NCBI GenBank assembly: GCA_027624955.1
Contig: JAQBTG010000013.1
Location: 21,700-85,699, forward strand
Source of the DNA: Pseudomonadota bacterium
GTDB taxonomy: Bacteria > Pseudomonadota > Alphaproteobacteria > UBA828
Direction of reading: 5' to 3'
DNA: 64,000 nt
Part shown: piece by piece, positions 9,045 to 20,733 of the stretch
How the letters are laid out: each line of letters begins with the position of its first letter
Numbering within the stretch: position 1 is the stretch's first letter
The notes under the pieces: generated by a model
The model's input: the letters and a program-made list of their open reading frames with translations, nothing else
Told to the model about the DNA's origin: nothing
Databases searched by the model: none
Program-made: the position numbers and the translations under genes

Positions 9045-9076
9045 CCGCCCAGTGATAGCTGGAGCGGTCTTTTTTT
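9045..9076 (+). terminator. Intrinsic terminator in the metF leader
   Basis: CCGCCCAG (9045-9052) pairs with CTGG-A-GCGG (9059-9067, one bulged A) around a six-base loop and is followed directly by TCTTTTTTT (9068-9076). An alternative hairpin GGGC/GCCC (9040-9043 with 9047-9050) overlaps it and the end of the riboswitch. This suggests SAM controls the operon by transcription attenuation rather than only by hiding the ribosome-binding site. Confidence 0.7.
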
Positions 9077-9088
9077 GGCTGGCCGGGC

Positions 9089-10042
9089 ATGACCGAAACA
9101 AAATCATCATTGGAGAATCCGCCCGCAATTGCGAGCGACCGGCTGGGCGAAGCGGTATGCGCACCGGCGTTAAGCGATATAATGATCAGTTTTGAATTTT
9201 TTCCGCCGACCAGCGATAAGATCGCGGAACAATTGTGGAGTGCGATTCTCCGCCTGGCGCCGATCAATCCGGAATTCGTCTCCGTGACTTACGGCGCCGG
9301 CGGCAGCACGCGTGAACGCACCTTCGATACCGTGGAGCGAATCATGCGCGATACAGCACTCACCCCGGCGGCGCATTTGACGTGCGTTGGCGATTCGCGC
9401 GGCGCGGTGGATGACGCCGCCCGGCGCTATTGGGATGCCGGCGTGCGTCACGTGGTGGCGCTCCGCGGCGACCCGCCCGAGGGCGCAACGAAATTCGAAG
9501 CGCCGAAGGACGGCTATGCTTATGCTTCCGACCTTGTGACCGGACTACGGCGCGTCGCCAATTTTGAAATCAGCGTTGCTGCCTACCCGGAAGGCCATCC
9601 CGAGGCCGTGAGCTCGGCAAGTGACCTAGACAATCTCAAACGCAAGATCGACGCCGGGGCCAGCCGCGCGATGACGCAGTTCTTTTTCGATGTTGATCTG
9701 TTCCTGCGCTTTCGCGACCGTGCCGCCGCCGCCGGCATCGAGGTGCCGATCGTGCCGGGCATCCTGCCGGTGACAAATTACGCGCACCTGATCAATTTCA
9801 GCGCGCGTTGCGGCGCCTCGCTGCCGGACTGGCTGGCGCGCTTGTTTGACGGGCTCGACGATGACCCCGATACACGCCGCCTGATCTCGGGCTGGATCGC
9901 CATCGAGCAGTGCCGTCGATTGATCGCCCAAGGGGTGCAAAATTTTCATTTTTACACGCTCAACCGGGCCGAGCTGACGCGGGCTATCTGTCACGCGCTC
10001 GGCGTTCGCGCGCCGTTGTCGTTGCAGGGAGCAGCCGCATGA
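9089..10042 (+). CDS. metF: Methylenetetrahydrofolate reductase
   Basis: A 317-residue FAD enzyme that reduces 5,10-methylene-THF to 5-methyl-THF, the methyl donor for methionine synthase. The family start motif [12 protein letters not shown] appears at residues 33-44, followed by [14 protein letters not shown] and, later, FFFDVDLF. The ATG at 9089 gives a 31-residue N-terminal extension; an internal ATG at 9182 would give the more usual length, and neither has a clear ribosome-binding site. It is the first gene after the SAM-II riboswitch and overlaps the next gene by four bases (ATGA). Confidence 0.93.
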   Translation: MTETKSSLENPPAIASDRLGEAVCAPALSDIMISFEFFPPTSDKIAEQLWSAILRLAPINPEFVSVTYGAGGSTRERTFDTVERIMRDTALTPAAHLTCVGDSRGAVDDAARRYWDAGVRHVVALRGDPPEGATKFEAPKDGYAYASDLVTGLRRVANFEISVAAYPEGHPEAVSSASDLDNLKRKIDAGASRAMTQFFFDVDLFLRFRDRAAAAGIEVPIVPGILPVTNYAHLINFSARCGASLPDWLARLFDGLDDDPDTRRLISGWIAIEQCRRLIAQGVQNFHFYTLNRAELTRAICHALGVRAPLSLQGAAA

Positions 10043-11096
10043 GCGAACGCCAAGCACGCGTCCAGATGCTGGATGAGATTGCGGGGCGGCGCATCGTCAT
10101 TCTCGATGGCGGCATGGGCACGATGATCCAACAGCTCAGCCTGACGGAACAGGATTTTCGCGGCGATCTGCTGCGCGAGCATAATCGCGACCTCAGGGGC
10201 AACAACGACTTACTCTCGCTCACTCGGCCCGACGCCATTCGCGCCATACACGAAGCCTATCTAGAAGCCGGCTCCGATATCGTGACCACCAACACGTTCA
10301 ATTCGACCGCATTGTCGCAAGCCGATTACGGCACCGAGAATCTAGTGCGTGACATGAACATGGCGGCGGCGCGCTTGGCCGTGGATGCGGCGCGTGCTGC
10401 CGCGACACCGGGGCGGCCACGCTTCGTCGCCGGCGCTCTCGGCCCGACCAGCAAGACGGCTTCGATCTCGCCGGATGTCAGCGACCCGGCATACCGCGCC
10501 GTCACATTTGATGATTTACGCCAAGGTTATTTTCAGGCGGCGGCGGCGCTGATCGAAGGGGGCGTCGATCTTCTGCTGCTCGAAACCGTGTTCGACACGC
10601 TGAACGCCAAAGCCGCCATCTTTGCCCTCGAAGAGCTGTTCGCAAAGCTGGGCTACCGCGTTCCGCTCATGGTTTCGGGGACGATCACCGACTTGTCGGG
10701 GCGGACCCTCACCGGCCAGACTACCGAAGCGTTTTGGAATTCGGTCCGCCATGCGCGCCCGTTCTCGATCGGCCTCAATTGCGCGCTCGGCGCAGACCAC
10801 ATGCGCCCCTATGTTGCCGAGTTGTCGCGCGTTGCCGACACGCGGGTCTCAGCATACCCCAATGCCGGTCTCCCCAACGAATTCGGCGAATATGACGAAG
10901 CGCCCGAACAAACCGCGACGTTCTTGCGCGAATGGGCCGAGACCGGGTTGGTCAATATTCTCGGCGGCTGTTGCGGCACAACGCCCGGACATATCCGTGC
11001 CATCGCCGGAGCGGTGGCCGGTGCCGCGCCGCGCGAGATTCCGGTGATGCCACAACATCTACGCCTGTCCGGCCTCGAACCACTGGAGATCCGGGC

Positions 11097-11100
<4 letters not shown>
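10039..11100 (+). CDS. metH: Methionine synthase, homocysteine-binding module (split MetH, part 1)
   Basis: A 353-residue homocysteine S-methyltransferase domain equal to the first third of the classical 1200-residue MetH. It begins [11 protein letters not shown], and the zinc ligands are Cys248 (LNCALG) and Cys311-Cys312 (GGCCGT). The gene ends at the natural domain boundary with TGA overlapping the GTG of the next gene. Other alphaproteobacteria such as Caulobacter also carry MetH in two pieces, so this is a real split, not a frameshift. It should bind homocysteine and work in a complex with the downstream cobalamin protein. The start overlaps metF (ATGA). Confidence 0.9.
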
Positions 11101-13763
<2,663 letters not shown>

Positions 13764-13800
13764 CCACTGACATCAAGAGAATAGAGGAGAGCGATACGCT

Positions 13801-14553
13801 ATGGATTGGAGCACGGATTTTTCTGGCAAGAGCGCATTTGTCACCGGCGCCGGCGGTGGCATGGGCTTAGCCGCGGCAACCAGCCTGCTGCAAGCAGGCG
13901 CGGACGTCACGCTCTTTGATCTCAAAGAAGCGCCGGATGGGTTGCCAAAAGGGGCGCGCTATATCCAGGGCGACGCCAGCGATAATGCCGCTGTGGCCGC
14001 TGCCATCGGCGCCCAGGCCAAGGCCGCCGGGCGGCTCGATTTTCTCATCAATGCGGCCGGAGTGCTGTGGTTCGAGCGCGATAAATCAGCGGTCGATATC
14101 GATCTAGATCTGTGGGATCAGGTGTTCGCCATCAATCTCAAATCGGTCGTGCATACGGTGCGCCACGCGGTGCCGCTGATGAAGCAGACAGGCGGCGGCG
14201 CGATGGTGCATATTTCCACCATCCAATGCCTGCGCGGCGACACCCAGCCGCAGGACGCTTATCAAGCCTCCAAGGCCGGCATGGTGGCGCTGTCGAAGTC
14301 CGTCGCCATTCAGTTCGCTGCTGACAACATCCGCTCCAACGTGATCTTTCCCGGCCCCACCCTGTCGCCGATGCAGCAGCGCTGGTACGACGATCCCGCC
14401 AAGGGCGAGATGATTGCAGATTATGTGCCGCTGAAACGTCTCGGAACGCCGCAAGATATGGCCAATGCCTGTCTTTTTCTGCTGTCGAACGCAGCCGCCT
14501 TCGTGACCGGCACCGAATTGACGGTGGATGGCGGCATGACGGCAATGCCTTGA
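13801..14553 (+). CDS. SDR family NAD(P)-dependent oxidoreductase
   Basis: A 250-residue classical short-chain dehydrogenase with the cofactor loop TGAGGGMG (residues 17-24), an NAAG motif, a catalytic serine in HISTIQ and the YxxxK pair in YQASKAG. The C-terminus (TVDGGMTAMP) is typical of FabG-like members. Oxidation or reduction of a hydroxyl/keto group is safe to predict; the substrate is not. AGAGGAG lies upstream of the ATG. It follows metH by 37 bases on the same strand but its function looks unrelated, so it probably has its own promoter or simply reads through. Confidence 0.85.
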   Translation: MDWSTDFSGKSAFVTGAGGGMGLAAATSLLQAGADVTLFDLKEAPDGLPKGARYIQGDASDNAAVAAAIGAQAKAAGRLDFLINAAGVLWFERDKSAVDIDLDLWDQVFAINLKSVVHTVRHAVPLMKQTGGGAMVHISTIQCLRGDTQPQDAYQASKAGMVALSKSVAIQFAADNIRSNVIFPGPTLSPMQQRWYDDPAKGEMIADYVPLKRLGTPQDMANACLFLLSNAAAFVTGTELTVDGGMTAMP

Positions 14554-14567
14554 TTTAGTTTTTCCCT

Positions 14568-14613
14568 CAAGCGCCGGGCGGCCGCGCTTGCCGGAATGCA
14601 AAGTGCATTCCGG
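14568..14613. terminator. Two adjacent hairpins between convergent genes
   Basis: The 93-base gap between the SDR and hyuB stops holds two strong inverted repeats. CAAGCGC/GCGCTTG (14568-14574 with 14584-14590) has a nine-base loop. CCGGAATGCA/TGCATTCCGG (14591-14600 with 14604-14613) is perfect, with a three-base loop. Neither is followed by a T-tract, so a bidirectional terminator is likely but not certain; a dispersed palindromic repeat is the alternative. Confidence 0.45.
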
Positions 14614-14646
14614 AGGTGGTGCCGCTTTGGGAGAGTCTTTGTGGGT

Positions 14647-16386
14647 TTATTCGGACGCCTTCGCGCTGCGCAATATCGCTGTAGCGTCGGCGTCAACGTC
14701 AAGCGAGGCTGCCGTCAGCACGACGGCGAATAGGGTTTTGGCTTCCTCCGGCGAATAATAGCCGCGCTGTACGTCCCGTCGGACTCGCTCCGGGTCGCGT
14801 GCACGCGCGTTGCCGTAGCCGCCGCCGCCCGGTGTCGAGATGTGGACACATTCCCCGGCGGCGAGCGTGATGTCCTGATCCTTGGAGAGATGCGGCGGGT
14901 GATAGACGCCATCTGCGCGTTCGACACTGACCCGATTGACGCCGCCGGGAGCGCCGCCGGCCATGCCGTTCGGACCGACGCGGCCATGATCCATCACCAT
15001 CGAGGCGCGCGCCGTACCACGCCGCAGGCGCACGGTGTAATTAATGCCAAAGCCGCCGCGATATTCGCCGGCGCCGCCCGAGCCTTCATGTAGAGAATAT
15101 TCGTCGAACAGTACTGGATAGCGTTGTTCAAGCACTTCGACGGGCTGCGATTTCGAGATACCGATAGTCGAACAGCCGTTGGTGAGGCCATCGCCCTGCG
15201 GCGAGCCGCCATAGCCGCCGCCGGTAAAAAAATAAAGCACATAGGGGCGCTCGCGCGCAGGGTCGTAACCGCCAAGGGCAAAATTTCCTGACGTGCCGGC
15301 CGGCGCGGCGAACAAGCGCTCGGGGATCGCCTTGGCGAGCGCATCGAACACCGCCTCGGCGATGCGCTGGCTTACTTCCGCCGCGCAGCCTGATACCGGA
15401 CGGGGGTATTTCGCATAGAGAAACGTGCCGTCAGGATCGGTGATATGGAGCGGCTCAAAAGTGCCCGCATTGATCGGCACTTCCGGGAAGATATGCTTCA
15501 TAGCCAGGTAAATGGAGGATTTGGTGGTGGCGAGCACGCTGTTCATCGGCCCTTGGCAGGGCGGGCTTGAGCTCGACAAATCGAAATAAAGCTCGCCATC
15601 TTGTTTGGTTATTTTCAGGTCGACCTTGAGCGGCTCGTTCACCACGCCGTCTGAATCGACGTAGGACAGACCTTGATAGACGCCGTCCGGGATGGTGCCG
15701 ATGCGGGCGCGCATTTGCCGCGCGGCGCGGGTGCGCATCTCCTTGATCACCGCGTTCACCAGATCGACGCCGTATTTATCGAGCAATGCAGTAAGGCGGC
15801 GCTCGCCGACAAAAAGCGCTGCCGATTGCGCCTTGATATCGCCTATGCGCTGGTCGGCGATGCGCATATTGGAAAGGAAGATCGAGAGAATTTCTTGATC
15901 TAGGACACCTTTTTTATAGAGCTTCACCGGTGGAAAACGCAGGCCTTCTTGCTCGACCTCGGTGGCGTGAGCGGAAAAGCCACCCGGCACCATGCCGCCG
16001 GTATCCGGCCAATGGCCGGTGTTGGAGAGCCAGGCAAACAGCTCGCCCTGGTAATAAAACGGCATGTGGAAGCGCACATCCATCAGATGGGTGCCGCCGA
16101 GATAAGGATCGTTGACGGCAAAAATATCGCCGGGCCAAATTTCGGGTGCGCGTTCGATGACGGTACGGGTGGAGAATTGCATGGTGCCGACAAACACCGG
16201 CAGGCCGAGTTCGCCCTGGGCGATGAGCGAACCGTCTTCCTTGGAATAGATGCCGTCTGAGCGGTCAAGCGCTTCCGATATCACTGGGCTGAAGGCCGAG
16301 CGCACGAAGGCCAAATCCATCTCGTTGCAGACCTGTTGCAGGCCGCTTTGCACCACCGAAAGGGTGACGGGATCGATCGCGCTCAT
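14647..16386 (-). CDS. Hydantoinase B/oxoprolinase family subunit (pair 2)
   Basis: A 579-residue HyuB subunit. It begins DPVTLSVVQSGLQQVCNEMD and carries the NDPYLGGTH metal-site motif and the C-terminal STPGGGGYGN glycine-rich motif. ATG 16386 overlaps the hyuA stop as ATGA, which fixes the start; the open frame upstream is inside hyuA and ignored. It is the last gene of a six-gene run that begins with a molybdenum hydroxylase FAD subunit. In that context the likeliest job is ATP-dependent opening of a cyclic amide formed by ring hydroxylation and reduction. This is an inference. Confidence 0.85.
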   Translation of the reverse strand: MSAIDPVTLSVVQSGLQQVCNEMDLAFVRSAFSPVISEALDRSDGIYSKEDGSLIAQGELGLPVFVGTMQFSTRTVIERAPEIWPGDIFAVNDPYLGGTHLMDVRFHMPFYYQGELFAWLSNTGHWPDTGGMVPGGFSAHATEVEQEGLRFPPVKLYKKGVLDQEILSIFLSNMRIADQRIGDIKAQSAALFVGERRLTALLDKYGVDLVNAVIKEMRTRAARQMRARIGTIPDGVYQGLSYVDSDGVVNEPLKVDLKITKQDGELYFDLSSSSPPCQGPMNSVLATTKSSIYLAMKHIFPEVPINAGTFEPLHITDPDGTFLYAKYPRPVSGCAAEVSQRIAEAVFDALAKAIPERLFAAPAGTSGNFALGGYDPARERPYVLYFFTGGGYGGSPQGDGLTNGCSTIGISKSQPVEVLEQRYPVLFDEYSLHEGSGGAGEYRGGFGINYTVRLRRGTARASMVMDHGRVGPNGMAGGAPGGVNRVSVERADGVYHPPHLSKDQDITLAAGECVHISTPGGGGYGNARARDPERVRRDVQRGYYSPEEAKTLFAVVLTAASLDVDADATAILRSAKASE

Positions 16387-18419
16387 GGTGCCACCTCGAT
16401 CACCAAATTGCCGAGACCATCCAGCGTCACGCGATTGCCCGGCTCGACGACGATGGTGCAATCCATTTGCTCGATGATGGCGGGGCCATCGAGCACCATG
16501 TCGGCGGGCAAAAGGTGGCGCTGATAAATCGGCGTTTCGTGCGCCTCTCCGGCAAACCAGACAGCGCGTTGGCCGCGCCGCGCATCTGCCAAGGAGCCAT
16601 TGTCGCTGGCCGCAGCCAGGGCTTCCAGGGGAGCGCCCGGCCGGCGCCCGATTACGGCGGTGTGGAGGCTTACCAGGACGGCGCGGATTTCTTCCAGTTC
16701 GACATGAAAGCGATCGAAATAGACGGTCTCGAAGGCAGCCTGTAGCTCCGCCACTTGCACCACCGTTCCGCTCAGTGGAACGGTGAGCAGATGGGTTTGG
16801 CCCTCGAACTGCATATCGGCAAAATGGAGGCAATCGATGCTGGTTACGGCGACGCCCTCACGGCGGATGGTCGCCCGACCTTCCGCGATTTGCGCCTCGA
16901 GAATGGCGTGCGCCTCGGCGACATCGAGAACCGAAAGCGGCGCGTTCAGGGTATTCACATAGTCATGGCGCAAATCGGCGGTAATGCAGCCGATGGCGTT
17001 CGTGATACCAGGGCGCGCCGGTATCAGCACGCGCGGGATGCTCAATTCACGCGCCAGGGCGGCGGCGTGCATTGGCCCGGCGCCACCGAACGCGAACAGG
17101 GTGAAATCACGCGGGTCATGACCGCGCGCCAGGGTCACCATGCGGATGGCGCCGGCCATGCGATCGTTGCCGATGGCGATGATCGCCGCCGCCGCCTGTT
17201 CGAGCCCGAGGCCGAGCGGTTGGCAAATCTCCTGGTTAATCGCATCGCGCACAGCGTCGAGCGGCGCGTCGCCGGCAACGCCGAGAAGACCGGCCGGATC
17301 GAGCCGCCCGAGCAACAGGTTGGCATCGGTAATGGTCGGGCGTGTGCCGCCGCGGCCGTAACAGATTGGCCCCGGCTGGGCGCCGGCGCTCTCGGGTCCG
17401 ACCTGCAACATGCCGGCCTCATTGACGAAGGCGATCGAACCGCCGCCGGCGCCGATGGTATGCACGTCTACCATCGGCACATGAATCGGCATGGCGTATT
17501 CGAGCTCCATCTCGGAGGTCACATCGGGCACGCCGCCCTGCACCAAACCGACATCGCAACTGGTACCGCCGGTATCGAAGGTAATGAGATTGTCGATACC
17601 AGTAGCGCGCGCCGTGGCCGCCGCCGCCATGACGCCTGACGCGGGACCGGACATCACCGTCTTCACCGCCGCTTCGGCGGCGATGCCAGAAGAGACGCTG
17701 CCGCCATTGCCTTGCATGACCAAAAGGTCGTGGCGAAAGCCGCCATCGGCCAGTTGGCGCCGTAGATTCACAAGATAGCGTTGCAACACCGGCTGCACGC
17801 AAGCGTTCACCGTGGCCGTCACGCCACGCTCATATTCGCGGTATTCGGACAAGATGGCATGGCCCGCCGTGATGTATTCATTGGGCCACAGCTCTTGCGC
17901 GATTTCCACCGCGCGGCGCTCATGCGTCGGATTGCGGTAGCTGTGGAGAAAATGCACGACCAGCGATTCGCAGCCCGCCGCGATGAGGGCGCGCACCGCT
18001 GTGCGCATCAATTCCTCGTCCAAGGGCGTTAGAATATTCCCGTCGGCATCCATGCGCTCGGCCACCTCTAGCCGCAATTCGCGCGGTACGAGAGGGATGA
18101 ATTGACCGATCAAACCATAGGGCTGTGGGCGGGTGCGGCGGCCGAGTTCGAGCACGTCACGGAAGCCCTTGGTGGTGATCATCCCGCATTTGCTGAGCTT
18201 GCGTTCCAGCAGGGCATTGGTGGTGGTAGTGGTGCCGTGACTGATATTGGCAACCGAAGCCAGCTCGACGCTGGCCTCGGCCAGAGCCGCCATAAATCCC
18301 TCCGCCTGATTGCCGGGCGTGGTCGGCACCTTGGCGATGCGCACATCGCCGCCCGGCTCCATATAAACGAGATCGGTGAAGGTACCACCGACATCGACGC
18401 CAACAATCGCGCCGCTCAC
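16383..18419 (-). CDS. Hydantoinase A/oxoprolinase family subunit (pair 2)
   Basis: A 678-residue HyuA ATPase subunit with the motifs GVDVGGTFTDL (residues 7-17), FDTGGTSCDVG, GAGGGSIAF and FGGAGPMHA. The start is GTG at 18419, which overlaps the TGA of the upstream UPF0280 gene as GTGA, so translation is coupled. Its partner hyuB starts four bases inside its end. The tight coupling to a UPF0280 protein, a hydroxynicotinate-reductase-like protein and a molybdenum hydroxylase separates this pair from the other two in the window and points to an N-heterocyclic substrate. Confidence 0.86.
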   Translation of the reverse strand: MSGAIVGVDVGGTFTDLVYMEPGGDVRIAKVPTTPGNQAEGFMAALAEASVELASVANISHGTTTTTNALLERKLSKCGMITTKGFRDVLELGRRTRPQPYGLIGQFIPLVPRELRLEVAERMDADGNILTPLDEELMRTAVRALIAAGCESLVVHFLHSYRNPTHERRAVEIAQELWPNEYITAGHAILSEYREYERGVTATVNACVQPVLQRYLVNLRRQLADGGFRHDLLVMQGNGGSVSSGIAAEAAVKTVMSGPASGVMAAAATARATGIDNLITFDTGGTSCDVGLVQGGVPDVTSEMELEYAMPIHVPMVDVHTIGAGGGSIAFVNEAGMLQVGPESAGAQPGPICYGRGGTRPTITDANLLLGRLDPAGLLGVAGDAPLDAVRDAINQEICQPLGLGLEQAAAAIIAIGNDRMAGAIRMVTLARGHDPRDFTLFAFGGAGPMHAAALARELSIPRVLIPARPGITNAIGCITADLRHDYVNTLNAPLSVLDVAEAHAILEAQIAEGRATIRREGVAVTSIDCLHFADMQFEGQTHLLTVPLSGTVVQVAELQAAFETVYFDRFHVELEEIRAVLVSLHTAVIGRRPGAPLEALAAASDNGSLADARRGQRAVWFAGEAHETPIYQRHLLPADMVLDGPAIIEQMDCTIVVEPGNRVTLDGLGNLVIEVAP

Positions 18420-19285
18420 GCGACACCTCGCGCGGCCGATAGACGGGCCTCGGCAGTTAGCGTAATCACCCGGCCCTGAAGCGAGAGGTAGGCACTGAAA
18501 ATGTGCCCCTTGGCCTGTATGACACTGGCGTGAGCGAGGCCGGCGGCAAGTGCTCGTTCAACCGCATCATCGGGCAATTCACCGACCGCGACGGTCACCG
18601 GAAGATCGCCAAGGTCGCTGTCATCGGAGAGCGTGTTGGCCGGCGCGCGCCTGATTGCCGGATGATCCACATCGACCCTATTGGCAATCAGCGTGGCGGC
18701 AACATCGGCCTCGGCAGCGGAGCGCGCCAGCACGGTGACAGCATCGGCGATGCCAAGAGAATGCGAGCGCCCACGCCAGCCAGAGGTCGCGAGGCCGCGC
18801 ACCGGCATGTTCTGCGCGAGCCGCACCCGCGCATCGATGGCCGGCGCATCGGCATCATCGACGATACCGGCATCAAAAGACTGGCCAGTGGCGAGATGAA
18901 TGGCGATATCACCGCCGTTGTTGATATAGACCCGGCTCAGATCGCGCCCCGCGACCAGTGCACCAAGCACGTCATCTGCGACCGCGCCCGCCACCGCCGC
19001 CATCGGCGTCACGAAGGCATCCCGATGCGGCCACACCGCAGCCACCATGCGCCGCGCCACGGCGCCGTTGAGGAGCGGCCGCGCCGCGCCGACGGGCGCG
19101 CGCAGGCGCGGCAATTCTGTGACCAGTTCATCGAGAATTGTGGCGAAGCGCACCCCTGCCTGTGAATAGGCCACCATGACTTCGGCTTCGTCACCTTCCG
19201 CCAGGGCAACAATATCGATGGGGCCATGATTGAGATGCAGCCGCCGGCCATCGGCCAACAGCGCGATTTGTGCCGCGCCGGTCAC
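18416..19285 (-). CDS. UPF0280 family protein (ApbE superfamily)
   Basis: A 289-residue member of UPF0280 (COG2122), a family of unknown function related to ApbE flavin transferases. Recognisable parts are LLADGRRLHLNHGPID near the N-terminus, TPMAAVAGAVAD and the glycine-rich YINNGGDIA. GTG 19285 is chosen because it overlaps the previous stop (GTGA) and leaves the family N-terminus; a GTG at 19324 would add 13 unlikely residues. It lies between the hydroxynicotinate-reductase-like gene and hyuA. ApbE proteins attach FMN covalently to partner proteins, so this one may mature the neighbouring flavo-iron-sulfur reductase, which is a guess. Confidence 0.8.
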   Translation of the reverse strand: MTGAAQIALLADGRRLHLNHGPIDIVALAEGDEAEVMVAYSQAGVRFATILDELVTELPRLRAPVGAARPLLNGAVARRMVAAVWPHRDAFVTPMAAVAGAVADDVLGALVAGRDLSRVYINNGGDIAIHLATGQSFDAGIVDDADAPAIDARVRLAQNMPVRGLATSGWRGRSHSLGIADAVTVLARSAAEADVAATLIANRVDVDHPAIRRAPANTLSDDSDLGDLPVTVAVGELPDDAVERALAAGLAHASVIQAKGHIFSAYLSLQGRVITLTAEARLSAARGVA

Positions 19286-20733
19286 GCGCCGCTGCCTACT
19301 GGCCAGGGGTTGGCGTCGTTCCACGCGTCGACGCGCATGTTGCCGCCCTGCCCCGGCACCTGGTCGAGCCCGACAATGGCCGAGACATGGCCACCGAGCG
19401 CTGCGTAATCCTCGCGAGTCAAAGTAAACTCGATGGGCGCTACCAGTGCCGGCGTGGGCACATAGCCAAAAGAATTTTGCGGCATGCGGGTGACATCAAC
19501 CATCAGAGTGATACCGCCACCCGGCCAAATGTAGACCGGCGCGCCGCCGCAGGTGACGCGCGTCAGCGCCGCTTTTACCGATTTGGTGAGGCGCACCGGA
19601 TTCTCGGTCACCCCGGCGCGGAGACTGCCGCCCGCGCCGGCCATGAACAGCACCGTTGAGAGCGCCGGTTCGCAGTTCTCGGCGATGCGCGCCACCACCG
19701 TTTCGATTGCTTCCGGCACATCTCGGGGCACGGGCTTTAAATCATCGTCGAGCACATACCAGGCGGCATCCTCGCCGGTGGTGGAAACCATGTGGAGACG
19801 CAGACCCGGCCAGGCTTTCTTGGGGTCGATACGCTCGATGATATCCAACGGGTCGTCGACATCCGTGCCGCCCCAGCCCGAGCCGTGCCCGGCAACCTGG
19901 AAATAGCGACCCGGCGTCGAACGCCGCCCGCGCACGCGGATACCGGCCGGCGGCACACCGAGAAATTGTCCGGCCATATGCTCGCTCATCACGCCGGTAA
20001 TATGATCGTCCACCACGATCACCTCATCGGCATGGCCAAACCATTGTTGGGCGAACATGCCCATTGCGGCGGAACCGCAGCCGACGCGCATGCGCTTTTC
20101 CTGCTCGCCGTCGACGATCGGTGCAGCGCCCGCCTGCACCACAACAGAAGAGCCGTCATCGACGCTAAGTTCCACCGCCTCACCATTGCACATGGCCAGG
20201 AGCGCCGCACAAGTAACCGTGCCCTCCCGCTTGGAGCCGCCGGTAAAATGGCGCACGCCGCCGAGGGAGAGCATCTGCGAGCCATATTCCGCTGTGGTGA
20301 CATGGCCGATCGGCTCGCCCTGGCAGCGCACGATGGCTTGCTCGGGACCGAGATAACGGTCGGTATCGACTTTCACCTTGACGCCGCAATAGCTGAAAAT
20401 GCCTTCCGAGACGACGGTGACCATATCGACGCCATCGATTTCAGCGGAAATAATAAAGGGCGCCGGTTTGTAATCCGGATAGGTGGTGCCAGAGCCGAGA
20501 CCGGTGACGAAACTATCGCCCGGCGTCAACATCTCGCCTGACCATGCTTGGCTACTCTCCATGAACGGCAACAGCTTGTCCGAGCGGCTGGCGACGAGAA
20601 GCGGGTCTACACGGGTAAGCTTGCCGTCGACATTGGCATAGCGATCGCAGGCGCCGGCCTTGCCTTCGCGGATACGGCACAGCACCGGGCAAGCATCGCA
20701 GCGGATGACATCGCTGACGGTTTCAGCCACCAT
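19282..20733 (-). CDS. 6-hydroxynicotinate reductase-like iron-sulfur flavoprotein
   Basis: A 483-residue protein of the family annotated as 6-hydroxynicotinate reductase, which in anaerobic nicotinate breakdown reduces 6-hydroxynicotinate to 1,4,5,6-tetrahydro-6-oxonicotinate. The N-terminus carries an iron-sulfur cysteine set, Cys12, Cys15, Cys19 and Cys29 (C-x2-C-x3-C-x9-C). Further features are the GLGSGTTYPDYKPAPF region and a long glycine-rich second half. ATG 20733 overlaps the end of the molybdenum hydroxylase gene by 11 bases; the longer open frame upstream is inside that gene. The immediate neighbours fit ring hydroxylation before it and lactam opening after it. The exact ring is unknown. 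Confidence 0.75.
   Translation of the reverse strand: MVAETVSDVIRCDACPVLCRIREGKAGACDRYANVDGKLTRVDPLLVASRSDKLLPFMESSQAWSGEMLTPGDSFVTGLGSGTTYPDYKPAPFIISAEIDGVDMVTVVSEGIFSYCGVKVKVDTDRYLGPEQAIVRCQGEPIGHVTTAEYGSQMLSLGGVRHFTGGSKREGTVTCAALLAMCNGEAVELSVDDGSSVVVQAGAAPIVDGEQEKRMRVGCGSAAMGMFAQQWFGHADEVIVVDDHITGVMSEHMAGQFLGVPPAGIRVRGRRSTPGRYFQVAGHGSGWGGTDVDDPLDIIERIDPKKAWPGLRLHMVSTTGEDAAWYVLDDDLKPVPRDVPEAIETVVARIAENCEPALSTVLFMAGAGGSLRAGVTENPVRLTKSVKAALTRVTCGGAPVYIWPGGGITLMVDVTRMPQNSFGYVPTPALVAPIEFTLTREDYAALGGHVSAIVGLDQVPGQGGNMRVDAWNDANPWPVGSGA

Noticed and set aside
16387..16833. N-terminal extension of HyuB pair 2 by 149 codons
   Set aside because: The extension is low-complexity and lies wholly inside hyuA; the ATGA overlap at 16383-16386 gives the family N-terminus.
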